Part shown: one piece after another, positions 12,601 to 23,289 of the stretch | How the letters are laid out: every line of letters begins with the position of its first letter | Position numbering within the stretch: position 1 is the first letter of the stretch | DNA from: Fasciolopsis buskii | Lineage: Eukaryota > Platyhelminthes > Trematoda > Plagiorchiida > Fasciolidae | Assembly: GCA_008360955.1 (NCBI GenBank) | Contig: LUCM01010433.1 | Span: 32,416 to 96,415, forward strand | Direction of reading: 5' to 3' | DNA length: 64,000 bases | Notes under the pieces: generated by a model | What the model was told of the DNA's origin: nothing | Database searches by the model: none | Seen by the model: the letters and a program-made list of their open reading frames with translations, nothing else | Program-made: the position numbers and the translations under genes

Positions 12601-15194
12601 ATGACCAAACGAATTAGGTATTTATAACCGAGAACAAGTATTACTACCAAAGACAGTTATTTGCATACACATATATCTAAGCTGTTTCAACCTCGATACC
12701 ACGTCTAACCTGTTTTAGTTTTAAATAGTCCTCTGTTTACCAAGTTCCAAATTCGTAGTTTCTGGCTATTATCCTTATGTTTCCATTGTTTTAGTTTCGA
12801 ATATACTTTATTATTCCAATACCGAATGAGCACCAGTGTGTTCCTATTTCAGATGCTACTATGATTAAGTAAATTCGACGCATACAAGTTCTTTACTGAA
12901 CGTTGCAAAAGAGACCAGTTATCGCGGTAGGGTACGCAAACGCTGGATTTTGTTGCATGCTTCTCCAAAACTCAAACCTGAGGAGTTCACCCAGACCAGA
13001 CGGGCTTCGCTGAAACGTGGGTCTTTTAGCACGCTTGACAAAATATCACGATGACTCGATGCGTTTACCCATCCACACACGGTTCGGAGAATTATTTCGC
13101 CTATGAGCCGTCAACAGGCTTTCCAACTGGAGTCGGTTTCGCGAACTTAAAGTGCAAATGGTCCACAACCGAATTCTTGGTGCAGCGCCGTATGTTACGC
13201 ATCTTTTGAAAAAGCCGGCAGTTACATGCCATTTCGCTTCCTCTTGATACAGTGGACTCTAGACTTTGGGCCGTAATTTTTTCTTTGTAATCGTCTCTAA
13301 AGCACCTAGTGACAACGACCAAGGGACTTCCACTAATACCATAAACAAACGATTTCAATGACCAAACGAATTAGGTATTTATAACCGCGAACAAGTATTA
13401 CTACCAAAGACAGTTATTTGCATACACATATATCTAAGCTGTTTCAACCTCGATACCACGTCTAACCTGTTTTAGTTTTAAATAGTCCTCTGTTTACCAA
13501 GTTCCAAATTCGTAGTTTCTGGCTATTATCCTTATGTTTCCATTGTTTTAGTTTCGAATATACTTTATTATTCCAATACCGAATGAGCACCAGTGTGTTC
13601 CTATTTCAGATGCTACTATGATTAAGTAAATTCGACGCATACAAGTTCTTTACTGAACGTTGCAAAAGAGACCAGTTATCGCGGTAGGGTACGCAAACGC
13701 TGGATTTTGTTGCATGCTTCTCCAAAACTCAAACCTGAGGAGTTCACCCAGACCAGACGGGCTTCGCTGAAACGTGGGTCTTTTAGCACGCTTGACAAAA
13801 TATCACGATGACTCGATGCGTTTACCCATCCACACACGGTTCGGAGAATTATTTCGCCTATGAGCCGTCAACAGGCTTTCCAACTGGAGTCGGTTTCGCG
13901 AACTTAAAGTGCAAATGGTCCACAACCGAATTCTTGGTGCAGCGCCGTATGTTACGCATCTTTTGAAAAAGCCGGCAGTTACATGCCATTTCGCTTCCTC
14001 TTGATACAGTGGACTCTAGACTTTGGGCCGTAATTTTTTCTTTGTAATCGTCTCTAAAGCACCTAGTGACAACGACCAAGGGACTTCCACTAATACCATA
14101 AACAAACGATTTCAATGACCAAACGAATTAGGTATTTATAACCGCGAACAAGTATTACTACCAAAGACAGTTATTTGCATACACATATATCTAAGCTGTT
14201 TCAACCTCGATACCACGTCTAACCTGTTTTAGTTTTAAATAGTCCTCTGTTTACCAAGTTCCAAATTCGTAGTTTCTGGCTATTATCCTTATGTTTCCAT
14301 TGTTTTAGTTTCGAATATACTTTATTATTCCAATACCGAATGAGCACCAGTGTGTTCCTATTTCAGATGCTACTATGATTAAGTAAATTCGACGCATACA
14401 AGTTCTTTACTGAACGTTGCAAAAGAGACCAGTTATCGCGGTAGGGTACGCAAACGCTGGATTTTGTTGCATGCTTCTCCAAAACTCAAACCTGAGGAGT
14501 TCACCCAGACCAGACGGGCTTCGCTGAAACGTGGGTCTTTTAGCACGCTTGACAAAATATCACGATGACTCGATGCGTTTNAGATGTGTATAAGAGACAG
14601 CTATTATCCTTATGTTTCCATTGTTTTAGTTTCGAATATACTTTATTATTCCAATACCGAATGAGCACCAGTGTGTTCCTATTTCAGATGCTACTATGAT
14701 TAAGTAAATTCGACGCATACAAGTTCTTTACTGAACGTTGCAAAAGAGACCAGTTATCGCGGTAGGGTACGCAAACGCTGGATTTTGTTGCATGCTTCTC
14801 CAAAACTCAAACCTGAGGAGTTCACCCAGACCAGACGGGCTTCGCTGAAACGTGGGTCTTTTAGCACGCTTGACAAAATATCACGATGACTCGATGCGTT
14901 TACCCATCCACACACGGTTCGGAGAATTATTTCGCCTATGAGCCGTCAACAGGCTTTCCAACTGGAGTCGGTTTCGCGAACTTAAAGTGCAAATGGTCCA
15001 CAACCGAATTCTTGGTGCAGCGCCGTATGTTACGCATCTTTTGAAAAAGCCGGCAGTTACATGCCATTTCGCTTCCTCTTGATACAGTGGACTCTAGACT
15101 TTGGGCCGTAATTTTTTCTTTGTAATCGTCTCTAAAGCACCTAGTGACAACGACCAAGGGACTTCCACTAATACCATAAACAAACGATTTCAAT
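12601..15194. repeat. 757-bp tandem repeat array
   Basis: Unit starts (atgaccaaacg) lie at 12601, 13358 and 14115, exactly 757 bp apart. Copies 1 and 2 are complete and almost identical; one difference is gagaacaag versus gcgaacaag near the start. Copy 3 stops at 14580 after 466 bp. A fourth copy resumes at 14601 from unit position 166 and runs to about 15194. Each full unit carries the same 85-codon minus-strand open frame (13101-13358, 13858-14115, 14936-15193) with no recognisable domain. True copy number is uncertain because of the artefact at 14581-14600. Confidence 0.9.
14581..14600. other. N plus Nextera (Tn5 mosaic end) adapter sequence
   Basis: An ambiguous base at 14581 is followed by agatgtgtataagagacag, the 19-base Tn5 mosaic end used in Nextera libraries. 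On both sides the 757-bp repeat is out of register: unit position 466 on the left, 166 on the right. This is library or gap-filling contamination, not a biological insertion. Confidence 0.95.
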
Positions 15195-15857
15195 TTTAGA
15201 AGGATTAATCACACGTACGGATGAAACGACGACCACTATTAGCCTCAGAATACAAGTCGTCCGTGGCTAGATCTGGTAGCATATTGTGATTTCTAAAGCG
15301 GCTTAATGTTTTTATTACACTCAAAATGCGTGAGTATAGCAGGAGCATGCCTCTCGAACGTTAGGTTGCATTACACGAGGGGGAAGGAGCAGTCTTGACT
15401 TTGAAACGTGGAGCGGGACAGAACCACATAAGATCTCACAAGGTCAGACACGGTACCGAGCAGGGCGACAACAAATTACTGTTTACCACCAAAGTGACCG
15501 GTGGATCTGGGAGTGAAAGACGCGCAATCTACTTGGCCGCCGCCGTTAACGTGAAAAGAATTCTCAATTTAGTTCCTGGAAAGTCAGTTAGTTAGTTTAC
15601 TAACAATCGAACCTAGAATTTAATTCACTCGAGAAACTACAAGATAGTGAACTGAATAATTGTTATTCTTTGCAATGAAATACTCTGGGAGTAGGTGGCT
15701 CCACCTAAAGACAAAAAGTTGACATCACGGTGAAATCAGATAAGGGCAGAATGACGACCATTTCACTCAGTTTTCAGTTACGGAACCGAAGTAAGAAATC
15801 AGTAAATTCGTGATAAAATCAAAAATTTATTATCAAACTTCTGCACAAACTGGATGA
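15195..15857. other. intergenic, no gene recognised
   Basis: A 66-codon plus-strand open frame at 15395-15595 has no recognisable domain. The stretch otherwise holds the 3' flank of THUMPD1. Confidence 0.4.
15826..15831 (-). terminator. polyadenylation signal AATAAA for THUMPD1
   Basis: AATAAA on the minus strand lies about 27 nt past the THUMPD1 stop codon, implying a short 3' UTR. Confidence 0.55.
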
Positions 15858-17033
15858 CTACTCATTTTTTGTAGTTGAACTCACGGAAACCGGGGGCGCA
15901 TTCGAGGTGGGGGAGATCATTTCTGCTAGATTGTATTTTCGGAATCGACCAAAGTCTTCTAACAAACTAATGCAAGCCACATTACGTAACACATTGACAA
16001 AAATAGTCACTGACGGTGTTGTGGGACAAATTCGCCATGAGGAATCGATTCCACGAATAGCGGATACCACAGTTTCGATCGCTGTGTCCCGAGAAAGTCG
16101 ATCGTAGTTACGTGCTTTGAATGCGACCAAAAATGTTTTTGGACCATTCAATGTATCTGGACGGGCGCGCGGAAGATCAACATAAGAACAAAGATTGTGA
16201 ATACAACTAGAAGTAATTGTTTTTTTCTCATCTAGATGACTGGGATCACTGATTGTCATGGAATCCGACCTTAGTGTTTCATCTTTGGACCCTTGGGGTG
16301 TCCATTCCCTGTTAATTGAGAGGTCCATTTGATCGATAAACGCGGTCCAGAGTATTCGAACACAACGCATCAATTCGGCTGAACTGGCGTGACAAGTGGC
16401 TGCAACAGGAAGCACACGGAGTACGTGACGCGACTCTATCACACGTGTATGTAAAACATTCTCAAAAATGGAATTCACCAATACGTTCGGGCACGGTTGA
16501 GCATAATGCAGTACGAAAAGACAATTTGAAACACCACTCCGTATGGCGTGGAAATTGTATCGTATTGCACTAGTGGTCACCGAGCCCGCTTCGGTGGGAG
16601 CGTTTTCCGAGCGCAATCGTTTTAATACGTCATCATCATCATCGACTTCCTCGCCGTTGTTATTGCTATTCTTGTCGTTAAGAGCAGCTGATGGTGGTTC
16701 TATCGACAACTGTTCAGGGGTTGAGCTTTCCGCAGCATCAATCACTCCACTACCGCTCGACAATGACTTCTTATTAACGTCGTCCTGACACGAGTTCTCT
16801 GGTACTGACAAGACTTGTTTCAGTGCACCGTTGAGTAGGCGAAAAATTTCCATTAGAGCCAAGCGTTCGTGTCGGTTGCATGTAACTAAGTAACCAACCA
16901 TACCGGGTTGCAAATTCTTCGGTACCACAGACGAATGCAGATCTATTTTACCGTCCACACGAAGACGTTTTGAGTGGGCAGCACACTTTCGATAGTAGGC
17001 TTTGCGTTTTTGCTTATTCGGATTGGACGGCAT
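15858..17033 (-). CDS. THUMPD1: THUMP domain-containing protein 1 (tRNA acetylation adaptor)
   Basis: This is a 391-residue single-exon coding region. In the family (yeast Tan1, human THUMPD1) the protein binds tRNA through its THUMP domain and presents it to the NAT10/Kre33 acetyltransferase, which makes N4-acetylcytidine in tRNA-Ser and tRNA-Leu. Seen here: a basic N-terminus (NKQKRKAYYRK), a GMVGYLVTCNRHE block at residues 44-56, an acidic run EEVDDDDD near 128-135, and the THUMP region at about 203-370 with VLRVLPVAATCHAS, FLVAFKARNYDRLSRD, VTIFVNVLRNVACISLLED and the diagnostic FRKYNLAEM near 364-372. Length is similar to other animal homologues (about 350). A low-complexity insert of about 60 residues (about 235-295) splits the THUMP region. 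The first ATG follows a splice acceptor by 34 nt. No frameshifts are present. Confidence 0.92.
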   Translation of the reverse strand: MPSNPNKQKRKAYYRKCAAHSKRLRVDGKIDLHSSVVPKNLQPGMVGYLVTCNRHERLALMEIFRLLNGALKQVLSVPENSCQDDVNKKSLSSGSGVIDAAESSTPEQLSIEPPSAALNDKNSNNNGEEVDDDDDVLKRLRSENAPTEAGSVTTSAIRYNFHAIRSGVSNCLFVLHYAQPCPNVLVNSIFENVLHTRVIESRHVLRVLPVAATCHASSAELMRCVRILWTAFIDQMDLSINREWTPQGSKDETLRSDSMTISDPSHLDEKKTITSSCIHNLCSYVDLPRARPDTLNGPKTFLVAFKARNYDRLSRDTAIETVVSAIRGIDSSWRICPTTPSVTIFVNVLRNVACISLLEDFGRFRKYNLAEMISPTSNAPPVSVSSTTKNE

Positions 17034-17085
17034 TTCGCGAGGTCAATGGGAGCGATCACCGCGTGGGCTGAAGATAGACAGATGG
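17034..17085 (-). promoter_or_regulatory. 3' splice acceptor upstream of THUMPD1 start
   Basis: On the minus strand a pyrimidine-rich ctgtctatcttcag ends at 17068, so the exon would begin at 17067, 34 nt before the ATG. No short upstream 5' exon is obvious. It could accept a spliced leader in trans or a distant 5' UTR exon in cis. Confidence 0.55.
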
Positions 17086-17511
17086 TGAGATGCATGCATT
17101 TCTGAAAAGTGACAGAATAATAGGCTGAACTCATGGGCCCACTCTAACTGAAACACAGACTCAAATCTATTTTTATACACCTGAAAACAAAGCAATCCTT
17201 AGGCTAATGTATGCAGTTAGACAGGTGATGTGCGCGCCTTGTACACAAATGGTCAAAAATAAAGGCAGAGAAGAGTACGACCCCTCTATCCACAAGGTGA
17301 TTTTCTGGATAGAAAAGACAGCAAACAGATTATTCTGATACGACGATAGATAACGACAATAATACCACGCTCATAGTCGGTATTATTTATTATAATCCAA
17401 AGGACAAAAACTGTGACACCAAAAAACTCAAATGGCATGAGCAAAGAAAGGAAAGTTATAGAATAATGTGTGCAACGATAGTAAGAACATTAGTCTAGCC
17501 GAGGTCGTGTA

Positions 17512-17517
17512 TTTATT
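17512..17517 (-). terminator. candidate polyadenylation signal for HMBS
   Basis: AATAAA on the minus strand lies about 200 nt past the HMBS stop. A second AATAAA is at 17386-17391. Either could end HMBS transcripts before THUMPD1. Confidence 0.35.
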
Positions 17518-17719
17518 TTTATCACGGTCAATACTCATTCAGAAAATCAGCGAAAAATGGGGGTTGTTCAACTGTGCTGCATTAAAAATGACTACATGAA
17601 AGAAGAGTAGGAAGAGTTCAAGACAAATAAAAGTGTGAGAAGTGGTCGAGTCGTCGTAAAAAACCTAGCTTAGTGAAAGACAAAAACAATTCCTTGTGAA
17701 ACTTGAACCCTAGGGGGAA

Positions 17720-17938
17720 CTAGGGGGATTTCTCAGTCCGCAAAACACCTTTGTTGGACTTGGCGTGTGTGCGGATTTCCTCAAGGATTCGATCAGCTCC
17801 AGATGACAACAGATGTTTAGCCAACTGACGACCTAACTGCTCGGCTCGGGCCATACGAAGACGAACTACTTCAGAGGTTGGTTGGACATTCACGCCCATA
17901 AAAGAAGCGGTATGATTCTTGGCCAAATAAAGTTCGTC
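17720..17938 (-). CDS. HMBS: HMBS exon 3 (C-terminal exon of porphobilinogen deaminase)
   Basis: This terminal coding exon holds 72 codons plus stop. On the minus strand an acceptor (ccgatttttcctag) is followed by GAC GAA CTT, phase 0, matching the phase-0 donor of exon 2 at 43309. The encoded DELYLAKNHTASFMGV leads into AEQLGRQLAKHLLSSGADRI, which matches the final helix of domain 3 in the family (typically LGxxLAxxLLxxGAxxIL). The exon is identified by this C-terminal signature, strand, phase and order relative to exons 1 and 2. It lies 25 kb from exon 2, which is unusual but internally consistent. An RNA read spanning 43310 and 17938 would confirm the join. Confidence 0.8.
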   Translation of the reverse strand, partial: DELYLAKNHTASFMGVNVQPTSEVVRLRMARAEQLGRQLAKHLLSSGADRILEEIRTHAKSNKGVLRTEKSP

Positions 17939-18589
17939 CTAGGAAAAATCGGATGAACAAGGAAGAGTTAATATAAAACAAACGTTCTGGTCTAACTTTT
18001 CAGCGACTACAAGATCGGAACAGATTGGGAATGATGATATGCGGGTTCCCTGGGGAAAATGCTCAGCCTTACAATAACCAAATAGTACATCTATAACGTG
18101 CAAAAAGGTAATAAACCTGCAAACTAAGCAATGGACAGTGATGAATTTCTACTTCAATTATTTTCTACGGTGCGATATCACAGATTCGAGTTGATATTTC
18201 AGAGCAATACCTTTCTACTCCCATTTGCCAACGGTATCGACTACCACGGCAACATCGAGAGACGATCAAAGAACCAAACGGACAGAAAATTTATTGACTC
18301 TCCAATCGGAAAAAATATACGAAGAACCTAGATAAAACACTGGGTGATGTGGAACGATTCAAACAAGACCACACTTTGGGGAACAATGTCCTGAAGGAGA
18401 AACAGATATCAAGCGCGACTCCTATAGGGTTATATAACCGAAAGCCTGCATAGCAAGTTGAATCTCAGTCTATCGCAAAACTTCTCGATGGCTCGATGGC
18501 CCCGTTCGAAAACAGGTGATACCATTTGTCTAAAAGATTCATTTGATCTCTCGATTTTCTCAACATCTTAGTGAGTTCCGACAAAATGT

Positions 18590-19360
18590 ACTTAGTTCAT
18601 GTTGATTCTATTTGCACAAAAGTACCTCTTCGTGCAACAGTTGGTGTTTTGTGCCTTTATTTTCTCGCAAAACATTTGTTTAGTCATTCCCGTTGAGTAC
18701 ACTAAAAACCTTCTTCTTTTGTGCACCAAGAGCATTCGTTTTAAGTTTGAGAGGAAAGCAGATATGCGAATTGTGAGAAATCCCTCGGCAGACATGTTTT
18801 GGGTATGATCGAGCAAAAGGTCCTTGATAATATTTTGAAATTCTCCCTTTATAGACGTTACGCTGGCGGTGTATTGTTTCTCTCTGAAGAAGAGCATTTC
18901 ACTCTTTTTATCTGCACTGAATTCCATCCATTTCAACTTTAATACCTCTCAGGAAGAGGAAAAAGACAACCATTCACCTTTTTTGGATATCTTACTAACC
19001 AGACATCCCAATGGAACGTTGCAACGCAACATCTACCGTAAAGCCACTCGGCGTGGACGTTACTTAGAGTTCTTCCGCTTCGCACCAGTGGCATATAAAA
19101 GGGGAATAGCTCGAACTCTTCTGCACTCACGATCAAGTACCGAAATAAGAATTCGTGAAACATATGTTAGCCAATAGTTAACCGGAAAAAATTCACCGAA
19201 CAGCATCAGAAGCATCAGAAGCCATACGAAAAACCGATAGCCGTAGAAAACCAAATAAATAGAAATCTTAAACCGATCATCAGATACGCATCCAGCAGCA
19301 CAGTTGCGTCTAGTACAAACAACCGATAAAGCGAAGCTGATAATTTGCATATTTACAACC
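18590..19360 (+). mobile_element. Penelope-like element, RT fragment, inactive
   Basis: Plus-strand pieces match the RT of Penelope-like elements. LLLLCTKSIRFKFE precedes an ADMFW block near 18780-18805. SLYRRYAGGVLFLSEEE lies near 18847-18900, where active elements have Y-x-D-D. LNSIHFNF, then SPFLDILLTRHPNGTLQR, YRKATRRGRYLEFF and APVAYKRGIARTL lie at 18914-19130. The catalytic Asp pair is replaced by Gly-Gly and the frame shifts at least twice, so it cannot encode an active enzyme. A tiny RTE-like scrap (WAEHFKAQFNW) follows at 19381-19415. Confidence 0.75.
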
Positions 19361-19529
19361 AGCAGCAACTTATTGTAAGCTGGGCAGAGCACTTCAAAGC
19401 ACAGTTTAACTGGGCTTAAGCGTCAGTCCCCCTCAGAACTGGCGAATCTCTTCGGTGGTAAGTTGCAAGCTTTCGAATTATCTAAAGAGCAAGCAGACTA
19501 AAAATTTAGTCCGTACTCCATTCCAACCG

Positions 19530-21140
19530 CTACATGTATATCTCAACGATGACGCATCACGAGCCCATTAAAAAAAGAGAATAATTCACAACAACTTAAC
19601 GCTTGTATTGCTAGAAATCTAGCATCAATAAACAAGGGTGCTATCTTCCAGTAGTTTTTTGGTCATTCAAATTTGAGGCCCAACACCTTCATTATGAAAT
19701 TGCTCTTATTTCACACGATGAGAAGTTTCAGAATTTCCAAGTCAGTATCCACTGGTTAGACACTTCGTTTAATTATCACGACAAAAAACAAATTTTGGAT
19801 AGAACCAAGGTACAGGCTGGGATAGGATCTTTTATAGAGTATACCCTCCCCCGGGGGTGCCTATATCCGAAAAACGTCGGACTAAATGAAACCCGTTCTA
19901 TTCATGACACATATTTACTAAATTCTGGTAGAGTGCAGCATGTAGCTTCTTTCGGGAATAGTCATTTTTTCATATTGGCTTCTTTCTAAGAATAAAATGA
20001 ATATAACCAGTACCAAAATGACGAAATTCCCCATAGCGTTACTAAGGCTTTCTAATTTTATTCGTGTAAGAGTGAACAATCCGAACGGGATTAAGAAACC
20101 GGGATAATATTTTCGGGAAATTTTCTCCCAGGAATTTTAGGTGCTCTTCAGGTCACCGCATGTCATTTAATTACCAGCAAAGTTAATAAATCCCTAGACT
20201 AAGACGCTTAGCATTTTCTACCAGTGCACAGAATAACTATATGCCTTGCTTAGTTGCGCAATTAATTCATACTACTTATCTGACGGCATTTAGAGCGCTT
20301 AAATATCATTCAACACTATCTGAACAAGGGTGCATGAAATATCGGTAATAGTCGGTGCCAGGATAAGAGCAAAGCACTTCTTTGGTAGAATTATGACGTG
20401 AACGTAACTCTGTATCCACTTTCCGATATGATTGATTCCCTCCAGCAAAAGCACGCTCCTGGCACAGTCTATTCGCTTAATATGATGTAAGTAAGGGCCC
20501 CCTTTATTCTAAAACTTCCGAAAAGTTTAAACTAAATTTTAAGTCGAACAGTATTCCGAAATCAGGTCCTTATCCTCTGAATTATGGTATCAAAAGATTT
20601 TATTATTTTCCGCCCACTGTCACCGTAACAAAGCAAGGAATTAAACAAGCACGCACCAATGTCTTTGGCTGAAAGTCAACTTCGATGGTAATTAAAATGT
20701 GTCATAAACGCAACTTCCCAGTCAGTGATCAACCATGATCATCAGAACCCAGTTAACGCAAAATGTTCCAAATAACAAATAATTATCTTCAGCCTATAAA
20801 TACAAGCGTACCTGTGGGTAGCAAAATCGAGTAAATAACTGTTTCCGTTGCACAAACAACTGGCATCATGCATGAATTTAAACTAAAATATACACGAAGA
20901 CCTTTCCAAAACTAATTATTAAACTACCACACTCCCGCAAGGTTTTTATTTTCAATGTCTGGACGCACCTATCTAGTCACACAAGGTCATTCCACTTGCC
21001 AAACTATAAGGAAGTCTAATAAAGAAAAATTGTAAACAAATCCGTGGAACTTCCTAACAGGTCCCGACACATCGTAATTCCAGGGGCCATGAGAAAATCA
21101 ACAGTGCAAATTCATCAATGCATCACAAACTGAGGCACTT
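19530..21140 (+). repeat. diverged paralogous block, copy A
   Basis: This block aligns by eye, collinearly and in the same orientation, with 41735-43125. Shared anchors include the ttcacaacaa...attgct...gaaat start, ...catgaaa...attggtaat-like centres, agccta.aa...gtaagcgtac, tttccgttg.gcaaa and caatgcatcaca at the end. Indels make the lengths unequal. No coding motif is visible, so it is either an old segmental duplication within HMBS intron 2 or two copies of an unrecognised non-coding element. Confidence 0.55.
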
Positions 21141-21149
21141 ATAACATAC

Positions 21150-21182
21150 AAATATATACATATATACATATATATGCATAAA
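21150..21182. repeat. TA-rich microsatellite
   Basis: An (ATATAC/ATAT)n stretch directly abuts the outer end of the left arm of the Penelope-derived palindrome. Confidence 0.8.
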
Positions 21183-21183
21183 T

Positions 21184-22159
21184 ATGGCATTGGTTTGTTC
21201 GCTGAGCCGGGCAATTTGATTGCAAACGTTTCATCACCTATCGAGGTGACTCCATCAGTGCTTTGATGTTGTGGCGAGCATCTGGTTGCCGTCGTCCTCC
21301 TAAATTTGTCACTTAGTCTTTTAGTCGTTGTTGATTGGCTGCTCTTGGTGAGGTGGTAGGCTAGAGATGTTGCCCCGTTGCTTTGTTAACCTTCGTCTAT
21401 TGTTGACATGTTGTGGGCTGAATCAGCGTCCGTCTCGACTGGCTTGTGTTGATTGGTCCTTCGATCGGGTCGATAGGTATACGTGGTCCAGATCGACGTG
21501 TCTGTTTATCGATCTTTCCGAGGAGTGCCAAGCTCCCGGAAATTCTTTCGAATACTTTGTGCTATTTTGGGCGACGACCCTCACGTTTTCGAAGTTAAAC
21601 TTGTGACCCTCTCGGTCTTCGTGAACCGAAATTAGAGAGAGTGGATCATGCCTTTTGTTGTCAAATGGTACTCATGGATCCGTGTCCCGAGTTTCTTTCC
21701 GGTTTATCCGGTGTACAGTCACGAAGACCGAGAGGGTCACAAGTTTAACTTCGAAAACGTGAGGGTCGTCGCCCAAAATAGCACAAAGTATTCGAAAGAA
21801 TTTCCGGGAGCTTGGCACTCCTCGGAAAGATCGATAAACAGACACGTCGATCTGGACCACGTATACCTATCGATCCGATCGAAGGACCAATTAACACAAG
21901 CCAGTCGAAACGGACGCTGATTCAGCCCACAACATGTCAACAATAGACGAAGGTGAACAAAGCAACGGGGCAACATCTCTAGCCTACCACCTCACCAAGA
22001 GCAGCCAATCAACAACGACTAAAAGACTAAGTGACAAATTTAGGAGGACGACGGCAACCAGATGCTCGCCACAACATCAAAGCACTGATGGAGTCACCTC
22101 GATAGGTGATGAAACGTTTGCAATCAAATTGCCCGGCTCAGCGAACAAACCAATGCCAT
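21184..22159. mobile_element. Penelope-like 3' end as a 976-bp palindrome
   Basis: Two arms of 441 bp (21184-21624 and 21719-22159) are near-perfect reverse complements around a 94-bp spacer. The arms differ by a handful of substitutions, seen as four changes in the paired 79-codon frames. On the plus strand the right arm encodes HEDREGHKFNFENVRVVAQN followed by TKYSKEF, the same C-terminal GIY-YIG endonuclease tail as in the Penelope-like element at 41010-41700. The conserved 3' tail (gaaacgtttgcaatcaaatt) follows. Each arm therefore carries the 3' end of one element, tail pointing outward. Penelope-like elements are known to occur with inverted terminal copies. Confidence 0.85.
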
Positions 22160-22206
22160 CCTGTTGAACCTGAGCTACGAGAAAAAACATCATTCTCTAA
22201 CCTGCT

Positions 22207-22207
<1 letters not shown>

Positions 22208-22245
<38 letters not shown>
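22208..22245. repeat. (TA)n microsatellite
   Basis: About 19 TA dinucleotides lie about 50 bp beyond the right palindrome arm, mirroring the TA-rich tract beside the left arm. Confidence 0.9.
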
Positions 22246-22246
<1 letters not shown>

Positions 22247-22589
22247 GCCGGTTCGGAAACCAGCATGGTGCATTCGCGAGATTTAGCTTTCGGAAAGAAA
22301 CCGACCACAAAGCAGAAAGTGAAAGATAGTAGGGGAACCAAAAAGTCCTATTTTGTGTATTTCTCGCTGCATACGTTATTGTATTTTCCCGTTGTTTTGT
22401 CCCAATACAGATATTTTTACACAGTAAATGCTATCACAGCCATGACGAAGGATCAACACACTGAGGAAGAGACAGTAAGGAGAGAGAAATGTGTAGACTG
22501 GCTCTTCCGCTTTCCATTTTCATCGGTTGGCCATATTTATTCTATCTTTTGTCGTTTTACTTCCTTTACCAATGAAATAACGAGGCAGA

Positions 22590-22740
22590 TCATCTTTCGG
22601 GAAGGGGGTCGCGGCCATCAGAGGGTTGCCAAATGGGAAAGTTGACCGGGGGTGGAGAATTCAAATTCGCGACCTTGACATCCAAACTCCACGATCTTAC
22701 CCGCTGGACCACTGTCGGTCGTCAGTGAGTTGAATACTAT
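22590..22740 (-). mobile_element. tRNA-derived SINE-like copy 1
   Basis: On the minus strand a tRNA-like head reads gtggtccagcgggtaag (box A-like), then tttggatgtcaaggtc and gcgaatttgaattctcc (box B-like). The tail contains ggccgcgacccccttcc. The same arrangement and tail recur at 29958-30097, supporting a repeat family rather than a degraded tRNA gene. Confidence 0.5.
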
Positions 22741-23289
22741 CTGATTGCCCATATCTAAGTAGGTTTAATTAGGGCCCCTACCATGAACTTTCGTCCAGAA
22801 GGGCCAGTCTGTAGGACGATTTGAAGGTCTCATGACAAATTGGGGATCGCTGATCGACGACTCAGCTCCTACGCTCTTCGGGTGGGATGCCCAGTACACT
22901 CCTTCACCACAGATGCCGGTGAGCACATAGTCGTATGTTTCGTTCGCTGTCTGTGTTTGGTTCCAAATTAAGGTTTAGCCATCTCCAACAGACTGACTAT
23001 CAAATATCAATCAACCCGGTGAAGAGCGTTGGACATTCATTCTCGTCCTCGCACTTTGGTGAAAGCAAATCTGCCACGAGAAGGCGATGCGTAGGACTTT
23101 TTCGACAGAGGCTGTTTGAGATGCGCGGTCATCTGAGAGCATTTAGAGGGGCATTCAGAACGAGTAGCCTATCTTGGAGCTTGAAAGCACCAAACCCCGA
23201 CCATACTGAAACATCCGGAGGCAGTTATGACGATACAACTGTTTGAGGACTCATAAATACTCACATCATTTCTTAACGAACAGTGCTAC
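22741..23289. other. anonymous intronic sequence
   Basis: There is a 103-codon plus-strand open frame (22935-23246), but no recognisable domain. Confidence 0.4.

Noticed and set aside
12601..14580. CRISPR-like array
   Set aside because: The repeats are 757 bp, tandem without spacers, in a eukaryotic setting.
16543..16788. Plus-strand Ser-rich open frame
   Set aside because: Antisense of the acidic and Ser-rich parts of THUMPD1.
21367..21606. Two near-identical 79-codon proteins (21367-21606 plus, 21737-21976 minus)
   Set aside because: They are antisense frames in the two palindrome arms; the sense strand carries the Penelope-like endonuclease end.
22670..22740. Functional tRNA gene on the minus strand
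   Set aside because: The arms do not pair into a clean cloverleaf, and the segment belongs to a repeat with a second diverged copy; a SINE head is more likely.
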